Notes: a model not told the origin generated them from the sequence alone. A stretch of 64,000 nt of DNA from Pseudoalteromonas sp. T1lg75 (GCF_002964705.1 NZ_PQCD01000018.1:9538-73537), one strand, 5' to 3'; numbered from the stretch's first letter, positions 1-8,545 are shown. Translations and numbers: made by a program.

Positions 1-359
1 TAATACACCCAAAGGTGAAGAAGGCCGTTAACGGTGAGACCAGCGATGCAATAGTAGAGTGCGGCTATTTTCTTCTTTCTTAATTGCACCAAATAGAGAA
101 GTAATACGGTGGCCGCATCGGCAAGGGACCAGTATATATACATGTAGCGACCCCACTCGAGGTAATAGGTGCTTAAATAAGATAACACCAAGACCACACA
201 TAACCCCAAAGGGGACGAGTCGCGTTTTTCCGGGGCTGAATAAGTCACCAAATTGAATAGCAGTGCCATCATCAAGCCCCAATTGATGAACACATTGAAA
301 AGCCGAGCTATGTCCTCAAAACTAAAAAGTAAGAATATTTCTTTTAATGAAAAAGTCAT
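1..359 (-). CDS. Partial multi-pass membrane protein, paralogue of the next gene (3' end outside window)
   Basis: Only about 119 N-terminal codons are visible; the frame stays open to the window edge. The start is the ATG at 357-359, 39 bp after the neighbour's stop codon, so the two are probably co-transcribed. Several hydrophobic segments alternate with short charged loops, as in a multi-pass inner-membrane protein. By eye it aligns with the next gene: both have a W-G-x-x-M-A-x-L-F-N-L stretch near the N-terminus (W27 here, W17 there), an aromatic-rich middle, and a segment with G-L-x-x-N-x-L. The region is more AT-rich than the genes to the right. I do not recognise the family and assign no function. 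Confidence 0.6.
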   Translation of the reverse strand, partial: MTFSLKEIFLLFSFEDIARLFNVFINWGLMMALLFNLVTYSAPEKRDSSPLGLCVVLVLSYLSTYYLEWGRYMYIYWSLADAATVLLLYLVQLRKKKIAALYYCIAGLTVNGLLHLWVY

Positions 360-398
360 TGTGATTGTTTCTTACTCAAGCCCTAATTGAGGAGCTGA

Positions 399-962
399 TT
401 AACTTTGTTGTATTTGAAAGTTTTGAGAAAATTTACTTAAAAAAGATGATGAGTGGGTTGTAACTCTATGCTTAACGTAGTTTTTAAGAGTAATAAAACC
501 GAAAATATCTTTATCGACAATTAGCACTACTATCATAAAGAAGTCGATAACGTTTACCCCAATTGAGTATACACTCCATAGCCACCACTCCTCTCTGTTG
601 CCTTGGACTGTGATATCTAAATGCATAAATAAAAACAGTAAGGAATTGAGTGACAAGCCAATTATTACATATACAACGCCGGGAGAGACTTTCGATTTAC
701 CAATTGTTAATGCTGGAAGAATGATTAAGAGAGTGACTAGGTCATAGATAAACCAAGTCAGATACATATCTGATGTGCTAAAAAAGCCAAAAAAGTGATC
801 GCTAATAAAATACGAGATGAACATGATGATGCTAACCAGGACAAGCTTAAAGTCCTTCTTGGCTTTAAAACCGATCAGCATTAAATTGAAAAGCATAGCC
901 ATCAGGAAACCCCAAACTACAAAGGCCCCCATAAATACGCCTATACTTTTTTCAAAATACAT
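399..962 (-). CDS. Multi-pass membrane protein of unknown function
   Basis: A 187-residue protein with about four to five hydrophobic segments spread over residues 8-165 and a polar Ser/Gln-rich C-terminal tail. The lysine-rich loop near residues 32-38 suggests an inner-membrane protein. It shares a W-G-x-x-M-A-x-L-F-N-L motif and overall layout with the gene to its left, so the pair looks like a tandem duplication. It begins 20 bp after the stop of the 69-residue gene upstream, and the ribosome-binding site before the ATG at 960-962 is poor. Base composition is AT-rich compared with the arg genes. No known family is recognised and the role is unknown. Confidence 0.6.
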   Translation of the reverse strand: MYFEKSIGVFMGAFVVWGFLMAMLFNLMLIGFKAKKDFKLVLVSIIMFISYFISDHFFGFFSTSDMYLTWFIYDLVTLLIILPALTIGKSKVSPGVVYVIIGLSLNSLLFLFMHLDITVQGNREEWWLWSVYSIGVNVIDFFMIVVLIVDKDIFGFITLKNYVKHRVTTHSSSFLSKFSQNFQIQQS

Positions 963-982
963 CCTTCATCCCGCATTCACTG

Positions 983-1192
983 TTAATTCTCTTTTTTAGG
1001 TGGATCTAAAATTACTGTACCACCGCCGCGCTGAATTTCCGCGTTACTTGCGGCTAATGCATCGCTTGATAAAGTTACTGTATCAGATTGTAGCGTCTGA
1101 GTGCTAGTAGTTTGCACTGTAGGCTGTTGAGTTTGCTGCTGTAACTTGGTGTAAGCTTGTGCTTGAATTTGTGTGTTGGCATTAACTTGCAT
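983..1192 (-). CDS. Small Gln/Thr-rich protein of unknown function
   Basis: A 69-residue polar protein with no membrane segment. The first half is rich in Gln, Thr and Ala and looks low-complexity. The second half has a T-V-T-L-S-S-D-A-L-A-A-S segment, a G-G-G turn and a charged Lys/Glu end. The start is well supported: AAGGAG lies seven bases before the ATG at 1190-1192. It is the first gene of the short leftward cluster with the two membrane proteins. I recognise no family; it is probably disordered. Confidence 0.55.
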   Translation of the reverse strand: MQVNANTQIQAQAYTKLQQQTQQPTVQTTSTQTLQSDTVTLSSDALAASNAEIQRGGGTVILDPPKKEN

Positions 1193-1231
1193 AGTTAATC
1201 TCCTTTATAAACTAAGTTAAATTTTTATTAA

Positions 1232-1258
1232 CACCAGTGTCAAAATAACACACTTGGT
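1232..1258 (-). terminator. Probable terminator of the arg operon
   Basis: An inverted repeat (CACCAGTGT at 1232-1240, ACACTTGGTG at 1249-1258) forms a nine-pair stem with one bulged base. On the leftward strand it is followed by an A/T-rich tract rather than a clean T run. It lies between the argH stop and the next leftward gene. A second inverted repeat (AGAACGCGT at 1309-1317, ACGCGTTCT at 1331-1339) sits closer to argH, has no T run, and may help termination or protect the mRNA 3' end. Confidence 0.4.
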
Positions 1259-1344
1259 GCTGCTGTCACACTACAAAGAAAAATCTTAGCGACTGATATA
1301 GTTAATGCAGAACGCGTGCCAAAGTTAGCAACGCGTTCTCAATT

Positions 1345-3210
1345 TTAAGCAATTAACTTACAAGGTATCTCGCCTACGGAAGCATGTTGGAGGTAGAAAT
1401 CCATGGCAACCTCGTCACAGTTCTCCTTGCGCAGGCAGAGTTCACAGTCTTTCATGACCTTTTCCGGTAAGCTGTCTTTACTGCTTTGCTCAAAACCAAG
1501 TTTAGCAAAGAAATTGGGTACACGCGTTAATACGATCACCCTTTTCAACGCCAATTTTTTGGCTTTTATCAGCAAATGATCCACCAGCATACGTCCCTGC
1601 CCTTTGACACCACATTCCGGGTTTACCCCGAGTGAGCGAATCTCCGCCAAACCGGTATCATAGATATAGAGTGATGCACAGCCGGTGACCTTGCCGTTTA
1701 CCTCGGTAACAGCGAACTCATTAATCGAGTGCACCATGTCACTTTTAGCGCGCGGCAAATTCTCGCCGACCTTGGCCCAATACTGAATTAACTCGCTGAT
1801 GGCTTCAACATCATGTAAGTTGGCATCGCGTACCGTAATGCAGTGCTGTTGTTTGGCATGTTTAATGGCGTGCGCCACCTGTTGCGGCGAGGTGCCGCCC
1901 AAAGCCTTACGCGCCTGCAAGCAAGCATCCAATTCAAGTACAGGATACACATCCTCGTCAATAACGCTGCTCACCGCTTGAAATTGCTCAAGCGTCAGTT
2001 GTTCCAGGTTTTTACCTTCGCCGATGGCCACCTGCACCAATTGACCGACGATATGGTGCCCTTCACGGAAAGGGATCCCTTTAGCAACCAGGTAGTCGGC
2101 CAGCTCGGTGGCATTCGCATGACCGCCTTGTGCCGCCGCTCTGGTTTTATCGCCGTTAACCTTAATACCGTTGATGCAGGATTGTGCCATATGCAAACAA
2201 GCCAACCAGGTTGGTAGCGCATCGAACAAGCCTTCCTTATCCTCTTGCATATCCTTGTTATAGGCCAGGGGCAAAGACTTAAGCGTCATCATCATGGCAC
2301 TCATGGCGCCAAAAACCCGTCCGGTTTTACCACGGATCAGTTCCAGGGCATCTGGGTTTTTCTTTTGCGGCATCAAGGACGAGCCCGAGGTGACGTTATC
2401 CGCCAGCTCAACAAACCCCGCTTCGCCGGAGTTATAGAAGATCAGATCTTCGGCAAAGCGCGACAGGTGCAGCATGGAAATCGACGCCGTGCTCAATAGC
2501 TCAACCACAAAGTCTCTGTCCGACACTGCATCCAAGCTGTTGCGGGTTGCCTGGGCAAAGCCCAGATCCTGCGCCAACAGCTCACGGTCGATGGCATAGG
2601 CAGTACCGGCTAAGGCACCGCTGCCCAAAGGACATTGATCCATGCGCTTAACGGCATCTTGTAAACGGCTGGCATCACGCTCAAGCATTTCCATATAGGC
2701 CATACACCAGTGACTAAAGAGCACCGGCTGAGCCCGTTGCAAATGCGTATAGCCAGGCAAAACCGTACCGAACTCACGCTCTGCCAGGGCAAGTAGCGAC
2801 TGCTTGGTAGCAATAAGGGCCTCGGCAATGGTGCTCGCGGTTTGCTTGCACCACAGGCGGAAATCCGTGGCCACCTGATCATTTCGACTGCGCCCGGTGT
2901 GCAACTTCTTACCCAGGTCACCTACCTTATTGATCAGCGCCGCCTCAACATGCGAGTGAATATCTTCTTCACCACTGAGCGCGACACTGCCTGGATTAGC
3001 CTGAACCTCTTCAAGTAACTCATACAATGCCGCCACCAAACGCTGGTGTTCGTCATCGGTTAACACGTCAACGCGATTTAACGCTCCCGCCCATGCCACA
3101 GAGCCAATAATGTCTTGCTCAGCCATCACATAGTCAAACGGCAAAGAATCGTTAAACTGTTTAAATGCTTCATCTGGACCCGATGAAAACCGTCCGCCCC
3201 AAAGTGCCAT
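1345..3210 (-). CDS. argH: Bifunctional argininosuccinate lyase / N-acetylglutamate synthase
   Basis: Residues 1 to about 457 form a complete argininosuccinate lyase of the fumarase/aspartase superfamily, which cleaves argininosuccinate to arginine and fumarate; the signature [11 protein letters not shown] is present. Residues 458-621 form a GNAT acetyltransferase domain with the acetyl-CoA loop G-V-K-G-Q-G-R-M and a C-terminal cysteine cluster D-C-E-L-C...C-D-E-V-A-M typical of short ArgA-type domains. Such ArgH(A) fusions are known in marine gammaproteobacteria, where the domain supplies acetylglutamate for the first step of the pathway. It is the last gene of the leftward argCBFGH operon, 14 bp after argG. 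No separate argA is seen in the window. Confidence 0.95.
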   Translation of the reverse strand: MALWGGRFSSGPDEAFKQFNDSLPFDYVMAEQDIIGSVAWAGALNRVDVLTDDEHQRLVAALYELLEEVQANPGSVALSGEEDIHSHVEAALINKVGDLGKKLHTGRSRNDQVATDFRLWCKQTASTIAEALIATKQSLLALAEREFGTVLPGYTHLQRAQPVLFSHWCMAYMEMLERDASRLQDAVKRMDQCPLGSGALAGTAYAIDRELLAQDLGFAQATRNSLDAVSDRDFVVELLSTASISMLHLSRFAEDLIFYNSGEAGFVELADNVTSGSSLMPQKKNPDALELIRGKTGRVFGAMSAMMMTLKSLPLAYNKDMQEDKEGLFDALPTWLACLHMAQSCINGIKVNGDKTRAAAQGGHANATELADYLVAKGIPFREGHHIVGQLVQVAIGEGKNLEQLTLEQFQAVSSVIDEDVYPVLELDACLQARKALGGTSPQQVAHAIKHAKQQHCITVRDANLHDVEAISELIQYWAKVGENLPRAKSDMVHSINEFAVTEVNGKVTGCASLYIYDTGLAEIRSLGVNPECGVKGQGRMLVDHLLIKAKKLALKRVIVLTRVPNFFAKLGFEQSSKDSLPEKVMKDCELCLRKENCDEVAMDFYLQHASVGEIPCKLIA

Positions 3211-3224
3211 TGCCTTCTCCTACC

Positions 3225-4424
3225 TTACTTCTTCAACGCCGATATTCTGCTTGATAACGAGAACAAGCGAATAAAGCCTTCGGCGTGTGATTGGTCGTAC
3301 ACATCATCGGCACCAAAGGTGGCGAAATCTTCGCTGTACAGGCTGTTTGGAGATTTCTTCTGCACCGCGACAACCTGACCCTTATACATTTTCAACACCA
3401 CTTCACCACTGGCAAACTCGGCAAAGGCCTCGGCCGCCGCCAGGATGCTGTCTTTCAATGGCGTAAACCAACGACCGTCATAGACCAGATGCGCAAACTC
3501 GCCGCCCAGGGTTTCTTTCCACTTGCGGCTGGCCTTGTCCAGTACCAATTCGTCAATGGCCTGCAGCGCCGCCATCATTACTGTGCCTCCCGGAGTTTCA
3601 TAACAACCGCGCGACTTCATGCCTACCAAACGGTTCTCGACGATATCGACGCGACCAACACCGTGAGGAGCGGCTAATTCATTCAGTTTCACCAGACACT
3701 GATACGGGCTGAGTTGCTCGCCATTTACTGCAACTATCTCACCTTTTTCTAAGCTGATGCTGACCATTTCCGGCTGATCTGGTGCCTGCTCTGGTGAATT
3801 GGTCCAGGTCCACACCTGATCGCTTGGCTGACACCAAGGGTCTTCCAACTCGCCGCCTTCATGGGAAATATGCCAGGCATTGGCGTCACGGCTGTAGATC
3901 TTAGTCGCCGACGCGGCACAAGGAATATTGCGCTCGGCCAGATAATCCAACAGGGACTCACGGCTGGAAAGATCCCACTCACGCCAAGGGGCGATCACTT
4001 TAAGATCCGGCGCCAGAGCGGCAAAACAGGACTCGAAACGCACCTGATCATTACCCTTACCGGTACAACCGTGCGACAAGGCATCGGCGCCAACCTTACG
4101 GGCTACTTCAACCTGGGCCTTGGCAATAATAGGACGAGCCATCGAGGTACCAAGCAGATAGGTGCCTTCATAAATAGAGCCGGTTTTCAGCGTCGGATAG
4201 ATATAATCGGCAACCATTTCTTCTTTAAGGTCAACGATGTGACACTCGGAAGCGCCCGAAGCAATGGCTTTTTCTTCCACGCCCGCCAGCTCTTCTGCGC
4301 CCTGGCCCACATCGGCCACAAAGGCAACCACTTCACAGCCGTAGTTTTCTTTTAACCAAGGCACAATTGCCGAGGTGTCCAAACCACCCGAGTAGGCCAA
4401 TACAACTTTTTTAATAGTGCTCAT
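3225..4424 (-). CDS. argG: Argininosuccinate synthase
   Basis: Joins citrulline and aspartate using ATP to make argininosuccinate, the penultimate step of cytosolic arginine synthesis. The 399-residue length fits the shorter type of ArgG. The N-terminal PP-loop motif A-Y-S-G-G-L-D-T-S at residues 10-18 binds ATP. It lies 9 bp downstream of argF and 14 bp before argH, in one operon. The ATG at 4422-4424 is the natural start, since the sequence begins [14 protein letters not shown] as in relatives. Confidence 0.97.
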   Translation of the reverse strand: MSTIKKVVLAYSGGLDTSAIVPWLKENYGCEVVAFVADVGQGAEELAGVEEKAIASGASECHIVDLKEEMVADYIYPTLKTGSIYEGTYLLGTSMARPIIAKAQVEVARKVGADALSHGCTGKGNDQVRFESCFAALAPDLKVIAPWREWDLSSRESLLDYLAERNIPCAASATKIYSRDANAWHISHEGGELEDPWCQPSDQVWTWTNSPEQAPDQPEMVSISLEKGEIVAVNGEQLSPYQCLVKLNELAAPHGVGRVDIVENRLVGMKSRGCYETPGGTVMMAALQAIDELVLDKASRKWKETLGGEFAHLVYDGRWFTPLKDSILAAAEAFAEFASGEVVLKMYKGQVVAVQKKSPNSLYSEDFATFGADDVYDQSHAEGFIRLFSLSSRISALKK

Positions 4425-4433
4425 CTCAAGTCC

Positions 4434-5351
4434 TTAAAAATTTGGGTTTAATAATGTAACTAACAGGGCGTTTTGTGCATGCATGCGGTTTTCCGCCTGT
4501 TGAATAATCTTAGAATAGTCGCTGTCCATCACATCCGAGGTAATTTCAAACTCACGGTGAGCGGGCTGACAATGTAAAACCGTTTGTGCGCCAGTCATAT
4601 CTAACAGCTGTTTGTTAAGCTGATATGGCATATATTTTTCTTTTACCTGCTCAAGCGGGGTGTTATCGCCCATAGAGACCCAGGTATCGGCATACAGGGC
4701 GTTGGCTCCTACCGCCGCTTCAACTCGGTCGCTGACTAGGATAGAAGCGCCCTTGCTGGCAGCGATTTGCTCCGCCTGCTTCACAATTTGCGCATCCGGG
4801 CTACTGCCTTTAGGGCATACGGCCACAAAGTCGGTGCCCAAGGTGGCCGCCAACAGCATCAGTGAATGGGTAACATTGTTTCCTTCACCTAAATAAGCCA
4901 GCTTAAGTTGGCTTACATCGCCATGCACTTCCTGGAGCGTCAAAAAGTCGGCTAATGCCTGACAGGGGTGGTAAAGATCGCACAGCGAGTTCACTACAGG
5001 CTTGGAAGAAAACTCGCCGAGCTCTTCAAGCGTTTTGTGCTGGTTAACTCGAGCCACGATGGCATCGGCCCAGGTGCTGATATTCAGGGCAAAGTCTTTC
5101 ACCGACTCCCGTGAGCCCATGGCACCATTTTGCTGGTCAAGGTATACCGCATGGCCGCCAAGCTTGTTTATGCCAATATCAAAGCTCAACCGCGTACGCA
5201 GGCTCTGCTTTTCAAATAATGTGACGATGGACTTGCCGGCCAGCGCCTGAGCATAATCCTGAGGTTGCGCCTTCATTTTTTGCGCTAAGGATAAAAGCGT
5301 TAAAATCTTTTTTTCATCCAACTCTAGGCCGGTAATAAAATCTTGTTTCAT
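4434..5351 (-). CDS. argF: Ornithine carbamoyltransferase
   Basis: Transfers the carbamoyl group of carbamoyl phosphate to ornithine to give citrulline. The 305-residue protein has the carbamoyl-phosphate motif S-L-R-T-R, the H-P-C-Q motif, the ornithine loop D-T-W-V-S-M-G-D and a C-terminal H-C-Q-P-A-H-R. The S-M-G loop argues for ornithine rather than an acetylated substrate, which agrees with an argE deacetylase at the same locus. It sits between argB (8 bp) and argG (9 bp) in the operon. Confidence 0.95.
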   Translation of the reverse strand: MKQDFITGLELDEKKILTLLSLAQKMKAQPQDYAQALAGKSIVTLFEKQSLRTRLSFDIGINKLGGHAVYLDQQNGAMGSRESVKDFALNISTWADAIVARVNQHKTLEELGEFSSKPVVNSLCDLYHPCQALADFLTLQEVHGDVSQLKLAYLGEGNNVTHSLMLLAATLGTDFVAVCPKGSSPDAQIVKQAEQIAASKGASILVSDRVEAAVGANALYADTWVSMGDNTPLEQVKEKYMPYQLNKQLLDMTGAQTVLHCQPAHREFEITSDVMDSDYSKIIQQAENRMHAQNALLVTLLNPNF

Positions 5352-5359
5352 GGTGTTAT

Positions 5360-6133
5360 CTACATAGTAATTTGGGTGCCAACATGCTCCCCTTGGAGCA
5401 ATGCAATAAGGTTTTCTGGCTTTTGCCAGCTGGAGATGTACACACCACGTCGTAAGTGCTGGGCAGCAAGAAGGCTGGTCTTTACTTTGACCTCCATCCC
5501 GCCCGAGATAACTCCTTGTGCAATCAAGTCATCGATTTGTGCTTTATCTAGCTGATGCAGGGCTTTGCCCTGTTGGTCCAGTACCGCCTCCACATCCGTC
5601 ATAAAAATGAGCTCGGCGCCCAGTAACTTAGCGATGGCCGCCGCCGCTTCATCGGCGTTAACGTTGTACCATTTCCCCTGCTCATCAAAACCGATGGAGC
5701 TCACCAGAGCGAGCCGTCCAGCATCAATCAGCAGGGGTAAAATTGAGTCAGCACTGGGCACACATTCGCCGACCTGACCCAGGGCTTTTAATTTTTGCTC
5801 GGCATTAATGCCCGCCTCAAACAGGCTTAAGCCCACCGGTTGCAGTTTGTTTTTAAGGGCCACGCCCAATAGTTGCTTATTGGCACACCCGGCCAGAGCG
5901 CCGACGATATAAGGCATTTGCTCCGCCGGACTAATGCGTAAGCCCTGATGTTTGGCGGTGGCAAAACCGGCGTCATGTAACCAGCGATCCACAAGGGCAC
6001 CGCCGCCATGGACAACCACGAAATTAGCCTGTTGCTGAGAGCCCAGGGCCACAAAAAGCGCATCGAGCGCCGCGGGATTATTCAATACCGCTCCACCGAG
6101 TTTGATTACCCAAGTTTTCTTAGTAGTCATCAT
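5360..6133 (-). CDS. argB: Acetylglutamate kinase
   Basis: Phosphorylates N-acetylglutamate, the second step of arginine synthesis. From the ATG at 6131-6133 it is about 257 residues, the size of the short enterobacterial enzyme. It belongs to the amino-acid kinase family: W-V-I-K-L-G-G-A near the N-terminus, a glycine-rich H-G-G-G-A-L-V substrate loop, and a C-terminal G-G-M-E-V-K nucleotide-binding segment. A longer frame reaches back into argC, but the start here is better supported: GAGG stands just upstream of the paired ATG codons at 6128-6133, leaving a 7 bp gap after argC. Confidence 0.95.
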   Translation of the reverse strand: MMTTKKTWVIKLGGAVLNNPAALDALFVALGSQQQANFVVVHGGGALVDRWLHDAGFATAKHQGLRISPAEQMPYIVGALAGCANKQLLGVALKNKLQPVGLSLFEAGINAEQKLKALGQVGECVPSADSILPLLIDAGRLALVSSIGFDEQGKWYNVNADEAAAAIAKLLGAELIFMTDVEAVLDQQGKALHQLDKAQIDDLIAQGVISGGMEVKVKTSLLAAQHLRRGVYISSWQKPENLIALLQGEHVGTQITM

Positions 6134-6140
6134 GTGTTCC

Positions 6141-7148
6141 TCATACCAAACCGGTGTTAATAGCCAGGCCCGCATTCAGGTTCATGCACTGCAATGCCTG
6201 ACCCGAAGCGCCTTTAAGTAGGTTGTCTATGGCGACGCTGACAATCAGCTGTTGCCCTTTTACATGCCAACCGATGTCGACATAAGGCTGATTTTCAATG
6301 CCCTTGATGGATGCCACCTGGTTGGCGCCCAATAAGCGAATAAGGGGTTCGTCGGCCAGCACCTGATAGGCACCGCTGACATCATCCAGCGTTACATCGG
6401 CATTCAAGGTGGCATAAATGGTGGCCAAAATGCCGCGCTTAAAATTACCCAGGTGCGGTGTGAATAACACCGGATGCTGCAAATACTGTTCGATTTCCGG
6501 GGTGTGGCGATGGTTGAACAGGCCATAAGGCGCCAAAGAGACTTCGCAAAAATGGGTGCCGATATTAGCCTTACGCCCAGCTCCGGTTACCCCGGATACC
6601 GCATTGATGATCACCTGCTGATCGGCGGCCAATAAACCCGCTTGCTGCAATGGCTTCAGAGCATTTAAACTGGCGGTCGGGTAACACCCGGCCACGGCCA
6701 CCAGCTGAGCGGTTTTAAGCGCTTCGCTGTGCCATTCCGCCAAACCATATACGGCCTGCGCTAATAGCTCAGGGTGTTGATGGGTGAAACCGTAGAATTG
6801 TTCGTATAAATGCGCATCGGCAAGACGAAAACCGCCTGATAAATCAAAAACCTTCAGTCCATGGGCGAGAAACTGGGGAGCCAGATCTACACTGACTTTA
6901 TGGTCCGTACACAGGCATACGGCATCAGCTTGTGCAGCAATGGTGGCAATGGCGGTATCGTCTATGCCCTGCAACGGCAGATCCACTATGCCTTTGTGCT
7001 CTGGATACAGGGCACTGAGGGGTTTATTAAGATCCGCACTGCCGGCCGATACATAACAGCCAACCAGTTCAAAGTGAGGATGTGTTGCGACTAATTTGGC
7101 TAGCTCTGCACCGCTGTAGCCACTCGCGCCAATAATTACAATATTCAT
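6141..7148 (-). CDS. argC: N-acetyl-gamma-glutamyl-phosphate reductase
   Basis: NADPH-dependent reduction of acetylglutamyl phosphate to its semialdehyde. The 335-residue protein opens with a nucleotide-binding G-A-S-G-Y-S-G-A-E-L and carries the catalytic cysteine in A-V-A-G-C-Y-P-T-A-S. It is the first structural gene of argCBFGH. The ribosome-binding site before the ATG at 7146-7148 is modest. About 165 nt of transcribed leader precede it, containing a short reading frame and a terminator-like hairpin (see those entries), so expression may depend on attenuation as well as on ArgR. Confidence 0.96.
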   Translation of the reverse strand: MNIVIIGASGYSGAELAKLVATHPHFELVGCYVSAGSADLNKPLSALYPEHKGIVDLPLQGIDDTAIATIAAQADAVCLCTDHKVSVDLAPQFLAHGLKVFDLSGGFRLADAHLYEQFYGFTHQHPELLAQAVYGLAEWHSEALKTAQLVAVAGCYPTASLNALKPLQQAGLLAADQQVIINAVSGVTGAGRKANIGTHFCEVSLAPYGLFNHRHTPEIEQYLQHPVLFTPHLGNFKRGILATIYATLNADVTLDDVSGAYQVLADEPLIRLLGANQVASIKGIENQPYVDIGWHVKGQQLIVSVAIDNLLKGASGQALQCMNLNAGLAINTGLV

Positions 7149-7197
7149 TAATTACACTCAAAAATCAGAAAGTAAGTAACGGGCGAGATGCCCGACG

Positions 7198-7236
7198 AAA
7201 AAAGCGAGTACACACAAGGGAGTTTGTGAGTACTCG
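7198..7236 (-). terminator. Candidate attenuator: terminator-like hairpin in the argC leader
   Basis: On the leftward transcript the arms at 7236-7224 and 7217-7205 pair over 12 of 13 positions (CGAGTAC and CACAA against their complements, with one central mismatch) around a 6-nt loop. A C and six U residues (7203-7198) follow, so it has the form of an intrinsic terminator placed between promoter and argC. A GC-rich 5-bp hairpin (7180-7194) comes next. The hexamer TCGTCG after the U run could instead pair with the CGACGA Arg codons of the leader peptide. The hairpin base begins 2 nt after the leader peptide stop codon. Confidence 0.6.
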
Positions 7237-7238
7237 AA

Positions 7239-7277
7239 CTATCGTCGTGACGCTATGCTAAAGAGGTATTGAAGCAT
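7239..7277 (-). CDS. Candidate arg operon leader peptide (12 codons, ends Arg-Arg)
   Basis: The frame reads M-L-Q-Y-L-F-S-I-A-S-R-R-stop, with tandem CGA arginine codons at 7247-7242 immediately before TAG at 7239-7241. It starts roughly 36 nt after the predicted transcription start. A partial Shine-Dalgarno (TAAG) stands three bases before the ATG. A terminator-like hairpin follows the stop almost at once. A ribosome paused at the Arg codons for lack of charged tRNA would cover the 5' arm and let RNA polymerase read into argC. The layout matches amino-acid attenuators of his, leu and thr operons; its function here is inferred. Confidence 0.5.
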   Translation of the reverse strand: MLQYLFSIASRR

Positions 7278-7304
7278 TTACTTAACCAATATTTATGCTG
7301 AAAA

Positions 7305-7322
7305 TGTGAATTGATATTCACT
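7305..7322. promoter_or_regulatory. ArgR operator (ARG box)
   Basis: An 18-bp site with perfect half-sites TGAAT (7307-7311) and ATTCA (7316-7320) around four A/T-rich bases fits the ArgR consensus. It overlaps both the argC -10 element and the argE -35 element, so hexameric ArgR with arginine would repress both directions. A weaker pair of boxes is suggested at 7332-7349 and 7353-7370 (the latter has a perfect TGAAT half). Confidence 0.8.
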
Positions 7323-7339
7323 ATAAAGACATTTATATT
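7311..7339 (+). promoter_or_regulatory. argE promoter
   Basis: TTGATA at 7311-7316 and TATATT at 7334-7339 are separated by 17 bp. They lie upstream of argE with a leader of about 30 nt. The -35 element lies inside the perfect ARG box, and the -10 lies in the weaker box at 7332-7349. Confidence 0.65.
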
Positions 7340-7348
7340 ATTATGCAA
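7320..7348 (-). promoter_or_regulatory. argCBFGH promoter
   Basis: On the leftward strand TTGCAT (7348-7343) and TATAGT (7325-7320) are exactly 17 bp apart. Transcription would start near 7313, inside the ARG box, giving a leader of about 165 nt before argC. The two divergent promoters overlap face to face. Confidence 0.65.
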
Positions 7349-7376
7349 TAGATATGAATAAATATTTGGAATTTAT

Positions 7377-8522
7377 ATGTCAAACCCAGATTTTCTTACG
7401 CGCTACCAGCAACTTATTGCCGCCCCCTCGATCAGCTCGCTCGATCCGGCGCTAAGTCAAAGTAACCGCGGTGTTATTGAGTTGCTGGCAACCTGGTGCG
7501 AATCCTTGGGTTTTCACAGTGAGGTCATCGAGCTGCAAAGCGCCCCCGGCAAATACAATTTACTGGCCAAACGCGGCAGCGGTGCAGGTGGCCTGATGCT
7601 CGCCGGGCACACGGACACAGTGCCCTTTGATGAGGGACGCTGGCAGCGGGATCCCTTTAAGCTTATAGCCGAAGACAACAAGCTCTACGGCTTAGGCAGT
7701 ATTGATATGAAAGGATTTTTTGCTTTTGTTCTCAATGCCATTACCGAGCTTGATAGCAGTAAACAGCAGCGCCCTTTATTGCTGTTGGCCACCGCCGATG
7801 AAGAAACCACCATGGCCGGAGCTCAGGAAGTGGCTCGCTATCCAGATCTAAAACCCGAGCGTTGTATTATTGGCGAGCCCACCGACATGGTGCCCGTGTT
7901 TACCCATAAGGGGCATATGACTTCGGCGATTCGCATCATTGGTAAAAGCGGTCATAGCTCGGATCCGGAGCGCGGTATTAATGCCATTGAAGTAATGCAT
8001 CTGGTGATTCAAAAGCTGCTGAAATTAAAAGAGGAACTAAAGAATAAATATTCAGTTCCTGATTTTGCAATTCCCTACCCGACACTGAACCTGGGTCATA
8101 TCCATGGCGGCGACAATGCCAATCGTATTTGCGGCTGTTGTGAGCTGCAACTCGATATGCGCCCGCTGCCCGGCCTGAGCATCGCCGAGCTGCAAGCCAT
8201 GTTGCTTGATGCCACCAAGGACATCAACGCACGTTATCCGGGCTCGGTGGAAGTGTGGGATATGCACGATCCCATTCCGGCCTTTGCCGGTACCAAGGAC
8301 AGCGCCCTGGTCAAATTGGCGGAAAAGCTCTCTCAGCAACCGGCGGTCGCCGTTAACTACTGCACCGAGGCGCCCTTTATCCAACAACTGGGTTGTGAAA
8401 CCATAGTGATGGGGCCTGGCTCCATTGAACAGGCGCACCAGCCCAATGAGTATCTGGCCATGGAACGCATTGCCCCTTCACAACAGATCATTAAAGAGCT
8501 TATCTATCAAAGCTGCTGGTAA
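7377..8522 (+). CDS. argE: Acetylornithine deacetylase
   Basis: Hydrolyses N-acetylornithine to ornithine, making this a linear (non-recycling) arginine pathway and explaining why a dedicated acetylglutamate synthase domain is needed. The 381-residue protein is an M20-family metallohydrolase. It shows the metal motif G-H-T-D-T-V-P, the second metal segment L-G-S-I-D-M-K-G, the catalytic D-E-E-T-T-M-A-G and an I-G-E-P-T-D-M segment. It is transcribed divergently from argC out of the shared ArgR-controlled region. A hairpin terminator follows. Confidence 0.95.
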   Translation: MSNPDFLTRYQQLIAAPSISSLDPALSQSNRGVIELLATWCESLGFHSEVIELQSAPGKYNLLAKRGSGAGGLMLAGHTDTVPFDEGRWQRDPFKLIAEDNKLYGLGSIDMKGFFAFVLNAITELDSSKQQRPLLLLATADEETTMAGAQEVARYPDLKPERCIIGEPTDMVPVFTHKGHMTSAIRIIGKSGHSSDPERGINAIEVMHLVIQKLLKLKEELKNKYSVPDFAIPYPTLNLGHIHGGDNANRICGCCELQLDMRPLPGLSIAELQAMLLDATKDINARYPGSVEVWDMHDPIPAFAGTKDSALVKLAEKLSQQPAVAVNYCTEAPFIQQLGCETIVMGPGSIEQAHQPNEYLAMERIAPSQQIIKELIYQSCW

Positions 8523-8545
8523 GCCAAACCCTAAAACACAGGCAT

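Noticed and set aside
28-282. Leftward frame of 84 codons at the window start
   Set aside because: It lies in another frame of the partial membrane-protein gene, which shows clear paralogy with its neighbour.
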